Assembly (NCBI GenBank): GCA_964371945.1
Contig: CAYJPA010000098.1
Location: 1-19,857, forward strand
Length of the DNA: 19,857 bases
Direction of reading: 5' to 3'
Source of the DNA: CAYJPA01 sp964371945
GTDB taxonomy: Bacteria; Chloroflexota; Chloroflexia; Thermomicrobiales; UBA6265
Position numbers and translations under genes: made by a program. Below, piece after piece: positions 14,818-19,857 of this stretch. The notes below the pieces were generated by a model, which saw nothing but the letters and a program-made list of their open reading frames with translations, had not been told where the DNA came from and ran no database searches. Numbering within the stretch: position 1 is the stretch's first letter; every line of letters starts with the position of its first letter.

Positions 14818-16427
14818 CCAACAAACAGCGACTTGAACTAACGTGGATTGGGAAGGAGAAGCGGCCGCGGTTGGAGCCGCGGATTCTGCTTGAAGACCCA
14901 GAGCTTTCCCACCATGCCGCTCACCGGGTGACGGATCACGATATCTTCGACAACCGCCTTATCTTTGGCGACAACCTGCTCGCGCTGAAGGCGCTGGAGC
15001 AGGAGTTTGCCGGCAAGGTCAAATGCGTCTTCATCGACCCGCCCTACAACACCGGATCAGCGTTTGAGCACTACGATGACGGACTCGAACACTCAATCTG
15101 GCTATCGATGATGCGCGACCGTCTGGAGATTATCCGGCGATTACTCTCAGCAGACGGATCTGTTTGGATCACTATCGACGATAACGAAGCGCACTACTTG
15201 AAAGTGCTTTGTGATGAGATATTCGGGCGAACAGGCTTTGTTGCAAACGTGGTTTGGGAAAAAGCTGACTCTCCGAGAAACTCAGCACGTCAATTCTCGA
15301 CAGACCATGATCACATACTTGTGTATTCGAGAAACGCCGATTGGGTGCCTCTCCGGCTAGAACGAACGGAAAAGGCAAACTCAATTTACTCAAATCCCGA
15401 TGATGATCCCAGGGGACCATGGCTGCCAGGAGACCCATACGCGAACAAGCCCTATTCCAAAGGAAGATACACAGTAAAGGGTCCGTCCGGGCGTGAATTC
15501 TCACCACCACCAGGCCGCTTCTGGCGGATTTCAGAGGAACGCTTGTGGGAACTAGACGAGGATGGACGAGTATGGTGGGGTCCCAAAGGCGAAGCCCGGC
15601 CTAGCATCAAGCGGTACTTGACAGAAGTGGGAGATCTTGTCCCTCGTACACTTTGGTCAAAGGACGATGTGGGAAGCAATCGCACGTCGAAAAACGAAAT
15701 GCGAGCGTTGTTTCCGGACGATTCCTCTTTCGAGACGCCGAAGCCAGAACGGATGCTTCAGCGAGTAATTCTTTTGGCGACTAATGCGGGCGATCTCGTG
15801 CTTGACTCGTTCGCCGGATCAGGCACGACAGGTGCGGTTGCTCACAAAATGGGTCGCCGTTGGATCATGGTCGAGCTCGGGGAGCATTGCCATACGCACA
15901 TTATTCCGAGGCTGAAAAAGGTGATCGATGGGCAGGACCCCGGCGGGATCACCGAAGCAGTTGGCTGGAAGGGCGGCGGTGGATATCGCTATTTCCGGCT
16001 GGCGCCGTCGTTGCTCGAAAAGGATCGCTGGGATCGACTCGTCATTAATCCCGAGTTCAATGCCACCATGCTGGCCGAGGCGGTCTGCAAGCTCGAAGGG
16101 TTCACCTACGCGCCGGGCGAAACGCTCTACTGGCAGCACGGTCACTCCACCGAGCGCGATTTCATTTATGTGACCACGGCATCGCTCAATCACGCGCAAC
16201 TCCAGCAACTGAGCGACGATGTCGGACCCGAGCGCTCGCTGCTCGTCGCTTGCGGATCGTTTCGCGGAAGCAAGCAGGGCTATCTCAATTTGACGATCAA
16301 GAAGATTCCGTCGACGGTGCTCAGTCGATGCGAGTGGGGCAAAGACGACTACAGCCTGAAGGTCGCGGAATTGCCGGACGCGCCGCCGCGCGAGGGCCAG
16401 CAGTCGCTCTTCCCGGAGGATGCGTGA
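14814..16427 (+). CDS. Type III-like (Mod) N6-adenine DNA methyltransferase
   Basis: The protein has 537 residues. The start at ATG 14814 overlaps the DUF262 stop by ATGA. It has the beta-class order of motifs: IFGDNLLALKALEQEFAGKV then KCVFIDPPYNTGSAFEHYDD (catalytic D-P-P-Y at 75-78), and later LVLDSFAGSGTTGAVAHKMG (motif I, S-adenosylmethionine binding, about 328-347). The part between, about residues 140-320, is the target recognition domain; sampled DNA there (15241-15420) is 48 percent GC against 57-65 percent in flanking samples. The C-terminal part ends with YRYFRLAPSLL and a tail likely used for Mod-Mod or Mod-Res contact. It should methylate adenine in an asymmetric site and provide self protection as well as specificity for Res. 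The next gene overlaps by one base. The recognition sequence cannot be read from the protein. Confidence 0.94.
   Translation: MTNKQRLELTWIGKEKRPRLEPRILLEDPELSHHAAHRVTDHDIFDNRLIFGDNLLALKALEQEFAGKVKCVFIDPPYNTGSAFEHYDDGLEHSIWLSMMRDRLEIIRRLLSADGSVWITIDDNEAHYLKVLCDEIFGRTGFVANVVWEKADSPRNSARQFSTDHDHILVYSRNADWVPLRLERTEKANSIYSNPDDDPRGPWLPGDPYANKPYSKGRYTVKGPSGREFSPPPGRFWRISEERLWELDEDGRVWWGPKGEARPSIKRYLTEVGDLVPRTLWSKDDVGSNRTSKNEMRALFPDDSSFETPKPERMLQRVILLATNAGDLVLDSFAGSGTTGAVAHKMGRRWIMVELGEHCHTHIIPRLKKVIDGQDPGGITEAVGWKGGGGYRYFRLAPSLLEKDRWDRLVINPEFNATMLAEAVCKLEGFTYAPGETLYWQHGHSTERDFIYVTTASLNHAQLQQLSDDVGPERSLLVACGSFRGSKQGYLNLTIKKIPSTVLSRCEWGKDDYSLKVAELPDAPPREGQQSLFPEDA
15240..15780 (+). other. Low-GC target recognition domain segment within Mod
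   Basis: Three sampled 60-base lines (15241-15420) contain 86 G+C of 180 (48 percent). Lines at 15001 (57 percent), 16021 (57 percent) and 16081 (65 percent) are higher. The reading frame is intact throughout. The segment lies between the D-P-P-Y and F-A-G-S-G-T motifs, where type III Mod proteins carry their exchangeable recognition domain. Confidence 0.6.
16415..16419 (+). promoter_or_regulatory. Ribosome binding site GGAGG for the Res gene
   Basis: GGAGG lies inside the end of Mod, seven bases before ATG 16427. It selects this start over the 59 further open codons upstream in the same frame, which overlap Mod. Confidence 0.75.
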
Positions 16428-19102
16428 TGCACCGGGAAGTGAACGCCATCTCCGGCCGGCTCAGTCTGCGCGCACCACAGCGCGAGAGTCTGGAAATCCT
16501 CGATCGCTTGACGGAGATCGTGCCGTTCAAAGAGAAACCCGACGTCGAGACGGCGCTGTCGATCATCCAGCAGGAATACCCGAGCGTCACGAACTTCGAA
16601 CGCGACTTCCCGTCGCTCTGTTTTGCGCTCGCGACCGGCGTTGGCAAAACACGGCTGATGGGCGCATTCATCGCCTATCTCCATCGCGTGCACGGCATCG
16701 ACGATTTTTTCGTGCTGGCACCGAATCTCACGATCTACAACAAGTTGATCGCGGATTTCACGCCGGGAACGCCCAAGTACGTTTTCCCCGGGATCGCGGA
16801 GTTCGCGACGAATCCGCCAGCGATCATTACAGGCGACAACTACCAGTCGAGCGCGGGCACTCTGTTCGATATCCTCGTTCGTTGCAAAATCAATATCTTC
16901 AACATTTCGAAGATTAATACAGAATTTCGAAAAGGAGCGTCTCCACGTATCAAGCGACTCTCGGAGTACCTTGGAGAAAGCTATTTCGACTACCTGGCGA
17001 ACCGGCCCAATCTTGTTTTGCTCATGGACGAGTCACATCGCTACCGGGCTGACGCTGGCGTGCGTGCGATCAGTGAGCTCAAGCCGATCCTGGGTCTCGA
17101 GCTCACCGCGACTCCATATGTCCAAACCACGACGAGGCCGATCCCGCTCAAAAACGTCATTTTCGATTACTCCCTACGTCGAGCGATGGACGACGGCTTT
17201 GTCAAGGAGCCGGCAGTCGCGACTCGAAAGGACTTCGATCCAGCCTCAATGTCACCCGGAGAGCTCGAGCGGCTCAAGCTCGAGGACGGCATCCGGCTGC
17301 ACGAGCAGACCAAAGTTCAGCTTGAAACTTATGCTCGCGAGAACGAGTGCGAGATCTATAAGCCCTTTGTGCTCGTGATCGCCCGCGACACTACTCACGC
17401 GGCCGAACTGGTCGACCTTATCAAGAGCGACGAGTTCTTCGGCGGCGCGTACAAAGAGAAGGTGATCCAGGTCGATTCGAGCACCGGTGGAACGGAGAAA
17501 GATGAAATCGTCGAGCGGTTGCTGAAGGTCGAGCAACGCGACGAGCCGACCGAGATCGTGGTTCACGTCAACATGCTCAAAGAAGGCTGGGACGTTAAGA
17601 ACCTGTACACGATCGTACCGCTCCGTGCGGCGAAGGCGCGGGTGCTCATTGAGCAAACGATCGGCCGAGGTTTGCGGCTGCCGTATGGAAAGCGCACCGG
17701 AGTAGAGGCGATCGATACGTTGAGCATTGTCGCGCACGATCGGTTTCAAGAGATCGTCGAGGAGGCGCGCCGGCCGGACTCCTCGATTCAGATGCGAACG
17801 ATCATCCTCGATCCCGAAACGCTCGCGACGAAGACGCGAACGGTGGTTGTGCGGCCGTTGATCGAATCGATTCTGGGCATCGGCGTTGAGGGCGGCGGTG
17901 GCGGCGAAACCGCTTGCTCAATCCTCGAGTTCACCCGGCCCCAAGATGTGGAGGCAGCGCGATTCACGTACGACGCCATCAAGAAACTGCAGCGCCAGCC
18001 GGATCTGGTTCAGGATATCTCCGATCTGCAGCGGCCCGATGTTCAGGAGCGGCTTGTCGCGGAAGTCCGGGCTCAATACAATGCCGGGCAACTCGGGATC
18101 GCCGCGATCACAGAGGCCGTCGATTTTGCCGATGTGGTTGCGCGCACGACATCCCGCGTGGTCGGTCAAAACATCTCGATGCCGAAGATCACGGTCCTGC
18201 CGGTCGGAGAGGTCAGATCCGGCTTTCACTCCTTCACGCTCGATCTGACTTCATTGACCCAACAACCGGGCACAACCGATCTCTGGACGCAGAGCCTGCG
18301 GACGGGAGACGGTCATCTCGTCGGACTCACCCGCGTTGGGGCACGAGAAGTCCGACTCGAGGATTACGTCGTCACGCCGTTGATTGATTTCGACGACATC
18401 TCGTACGACAACAGCGCGGGTCAGCTTTACGACCTGGCGGGGCAGGTCGTCGACCATTACCGGACATACCTCGCGGAAGAGGACGTTGCGCGGGTGCTGC
18501 AGGAGAACCAGCGGTCGATCGCGGTGCTCGTCCACAGTCAAATGCAAGCGCACCTCTGGGAAGACGACGTTCCTTACGAAACCAAGGTCAATGCCGGATT
18601 TTCCGAGCTCCGGCCAAGTGCATACACACAGGCGTCGGCTGACCTCGACTTCCGATCGCCGCCCGTGGACAGGCGCAACATCGACCAATTGATGTTCGGC
18701 GGCTTCCAGCGTTGTCTCTACCGGCTGGCGAAATTTCAGTCCGACAAGGAGCGGCTGCTGGCCGTGATTCTCGATCGCGACTCTGAAAAGTGGTTCCGGC
18801 CAGCCAAAGGACAGTTCAACATCACCTACAAACTGGGCCACGAGCGGCCGCTCTATCAACCGGACTTTGTGGCTGAGCTCGCCGACTACATCGCGATGAT
18901 CGAAGTGAAGGCCGCGAATCAGATGAACGACCCCGAGGTGCTGGCGAAACAAGATGCGGGGGTTGTCTATTGCCGGTTAGCCACCGAATACAACGCAGGT
19001 CACGGGAAGAAGCCATGGCGGTACGTGCTCGTTCCACATGACGCGATCGCAGAAAACTGGGGACTCCAAGATCTTCTCAGTAAGTGGGAAGTCAAGCCCT
19101 GA
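16427..19102 (+). CDS. Type III-like restriction subunit (Res): SF2 helicase with C-terminal PD-(D/E)XK nuclease
   Basis: The protein has 891 residues. The start overlaps the Mod stop (TGATG) and has its own GGAGG. Helicase marks: PSLCFALATGVGKTRLMGAF with Walker A at 69-75, LVLLMDESHRYRADAG with motif II D-E-S-H at 201-204, LELTATP with motif III at 226-230, and VLIEQTIGRGLRLPYG with motif VI around 408-421. The C-terminal domain has YQPDFVAELADYIAMIEVKA, where Asp813, Glu826 and Lys828 form the D-x12-E-x-K nuclease site, so the enzyme appears cleavage-competent. The sequence IKKLQRQPDLVQDISDLQRP and following helices form the linker. In classic type III systems Res and Mod form one complex that slides along DNA after ATP hydrolysis and cuts when two sites meet. 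It is a little shorter than EcoP1I/EcoP15I Res (about 970 residues). Confidence 0.93.
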   Translation: MHREVNAISGRLSLRAPQRESLEILDRLTEIVPFKEKPDVETALSIIQQEYPSVTNFERDFPSLCFALATGVGKTRLMGAFIAYLHRVHGIDDFFVLAPNLTIYNKLIADFTPGTPKYVFPGIAEFATNPPAIITGDNYQSSAGTLFDILVRCKINIFNISKINTEFRKGASPRIKRLSEYLGESYFDYLANRPNLVLLMDESHRYRADAGVRAISELKPILGLELTATPYVQTTTRPIPLKNVIFDYSLRRAMDDGFVKEPAVATRKDFDPASMSPGELERLKLEDGIRLHEQTKVQLETYARENECEIYKPFVLVIARDTTHAAELVDLIKSDEFFGGAYKEKVIQVDSSTGGTEKDEIVERLLKVEQRDEPTEIVVHVNMLKEGWDVKNLYTIVPLRAAKARVLIEQTIGRGLRLPYGKRTGVEAIDTLSIVAHDRFQEIVEEARRPDSSIQMRTIILDPETLATKTRTVVVRPLIESILGIGVEGGGGGETACSILEFTRPQDVEAARFTYDAIKKLQRQPDLVQDISDLQRPDVQERLVAEVRAQYNAGQLGIAAITEAVDFADVVARTTSRVVGQNISMPKITVLPVGEVRSGFHSFTLDLTSLTQQPGTTDLWTQSLRTGDGHLVGLTRVGAREVRLEDYVVTPLIDFDDISYDNSAGQLYDLAGQVVDHYRTYLAEEDVARVLQENQRSIAVLVHSQMQAHLWEDDVPYETKVNAGFSELRPSAYTQASADLDFRSPPVDRRNIDQLMFGGFQRCLYRLAKFQSDKERLLAVILDRDSEKWFRPAKGQFNITYKLGHERPLYQPDFVAELADYIAMIEVKAANQMNDPEVLAKQDAGVVYCRLATEYNAGHGKKPWRYVLVPHDAIAENWGLQDLLSKWEVKP

Positions 19103-19182
19103 TATCGGGGGCGTCCGCCGGAGCTCCGCCTACCGCCATCGCATGGTTTCCGCGAACCACGCTCGTTGCGATCCGATCACGG

Positions 19183-19617
19183 CTACGAGGTCGCGGTGCA
19201 CATCACCATCCACTGCGTGCCGAACTTGTCGACCAGCGTGCCGAAATAGGGGTCCGGGGGCATCCCCTGGAGCGGAAACTCGACGTTCGCGCCCTCAGAC
19301 AGCGCCGCGAAGATGCGGTCGGCCTCGGCGCGAGTGTCCGGGTCGATGCAGATGTCGACCGAATTGCCATGGACGACCGTGCCCATAAATGACGGCGCGT
19401 CGTTGCCCATCAACAGGTGCCCGCCGGTGATCGGGAGCTGCACGTTCATGATCAGGTTCTTCTCTTCCGGGCTCATCTCGGGCATTCCGGGCTGGGCCGG
19501 CAGGTCGCGCATCCGCACGATCGGGCCGGCGAACTCGGTACCGAACGCCGCCTTATAGAAATTGAACGCCTCCTCGGCCGTGCCGCTGAAGTGGAGATAG
19601 GTGCTGGTGCGCGCCAC
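19183..19617 (-). CDS. VOC family protein, PhnB-like
   Basis: The protein has 144 residues and begins at a GTG at 19617 with a strong AGGAGG five bases upstream. It opens ARTSTYLHFSGTAEEAFNFY then KAAFGTEF, has MNVQLPITGGHLLMGND in the middle, and closes with DPDTRAEADRIFAALSEGAN, VEFPLQ and FGTLVDKFGTQWMVMC. This is the PhnB/DUF1338-independent VOC group often labelled 3-demethylubiquinone methyltransferase-like or glyoxalase. Members form dimers, and many have no known substrate. PhnB itself is not a metal-dependent enzyme in the phosphonate pathway despite its name. The gene is convergent with the defence cassette with only 80 bases between and is probably unrelated core DNA beyond the island edge. 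Confidence 0.9.
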   Translation of the reverse strand: MARTSTYLHFSGTAEEAFNFYKAAFGTEFAGPIVRMRDLPAQPGMPEMSPEEKNLIMNVQLPITGGHLLMGNDAPSFMGTVVHGNSVDICIDPDTRAEADRIFAALSEGANVEFPLQGMPPDPYFGTLVDKFGTQWMVMCTATS

Positions 19618-19857
19618 GTCTGCCTCCTGGAATGCAATCCGGCTTCATTCACGGGTTGACGCCGACCAGTTCGACGCCTCCCGGGACGCGGCTCAACCGG
19701 CCGGTTGCCACCGCTTCCATACGTTAATCGATTGGGACCACCAGAATTCGACAATCACATCGCGAGCGACTCCGCTCTCCCCATCCCCGGAGTTGAGATT
19801 GAGCGCCACCGTACGAGCTCGGTGGGAACCGTGGGCGGTGAACACTCACGACTGTCG
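19618..19857. other. Right-end non-coding stretch
   Basis: These 240 bases hold the ribosome site of the VOC gene and then no frame I can recognise. A minus-strand open stretch reading DVIVEFWWSQSINVWKRW is visible but lacks a start and support. A gene could begin beyond the window edge. Confidence 0.4.

Noticed and set aside
9986..19102. Assignment of the cassette to BREX, DISARM or Zorya
   Set aside because: No PglZ, BrxC, DrmA/DrmB, phospholipase D or ZorAB-type gene is present; shared helicase and methylase types alone are not enough.
19103..19182. Terminator after Res (palindromes around GATATC and CGGAGCTCCG)
   Set aside because: The stems are three to five bases with little loop and no T-run; they are too weak to call.
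1..19857. Direct or inverted attachment sites flanking 9986-19102
   Set aside because: I saw no matching sequence between the region before the SNF2 gene and that after Res, and there is no integrase or tRNA gene in the window.

Overview
The window looks like a chromosomal stretch from a moderately high-GC bacterium, most likely a Chloroflexota member near Thermomicrobia. The basis is the style of the Tat-exported protein at 1044 (an N-terminus of the type MDADRFDALTRAVGRATSRR), the GC-rich coding DNA, the frequent GTG/TTG starts and the short hairpin repeats. This placement is inference from memory; there is no rRNA or marker gene here. No tRNA, rRNA or CRISPR array was seen.

Left part (1-5850), loosely packed and decayed. 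It holds a truncated VOC-domain gene (40-186, minus), a frameshifted and stop-interrupted nucleotidyltransferase pseudogene (627-883), and a Tat-exported protein with about 96 cysteines in 583 residues (1044-2795). These are followed by a Sec-secreted protein of unknown function (3042-4160, minus), a Cys-pair gene fragment just upstream of it, and an intact GH29 alpha-L-fucosidase (4500-5849, minus).

Middle part (5850-9985), a patchwork. A low-GC two-gene module, a PD-(D/E)XK-like protein followed by a PIN-domain protein with overlapping TTGA stop/start, lies between the intact fucosidase and a partial copy of that gene's 5' end. The copy has a 192-bp in-frame deletion and a 7-bp deletion that creates a stop. 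Next come a secreted CAP (SCP/YkwD) protein with a discoidin-like tail, a 409-bp IS66-family remnant that keeps both terminal inverted repeats and starts inside the CAP stop codon, and about 690 bp of non-coding DNA full of short inverted and tandem repeats.

Right part (9986-19102), a four-gene same-strand defence cassette: an SNF2-family helicase/ATPase, a fused DUF262-DUF1524 (GmrSD-type) protein, a type III-like (Mod) N6-adenine methyltransferase, and a type III-like Res helicase with an intact C-terminal PD-(D/E)XK nuclease motif. The last three genes are translationally coupled (ATGA and TGATG overlaps). The likely logic is that Mod methylates self DNA, Res translocates on and cuts unmethylated DNA, the GmrSD-type protein adds an NTP-dependent nuclease activity that may attack modified DNA, and the SNF2 protein remodels or translocates on DNA. 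The combination of type III and type IV parts with an SNF2 motor is the most interesting system here. A PhnB-like VOC protein (19183-19617, minus) follows, convergent with the cassette.
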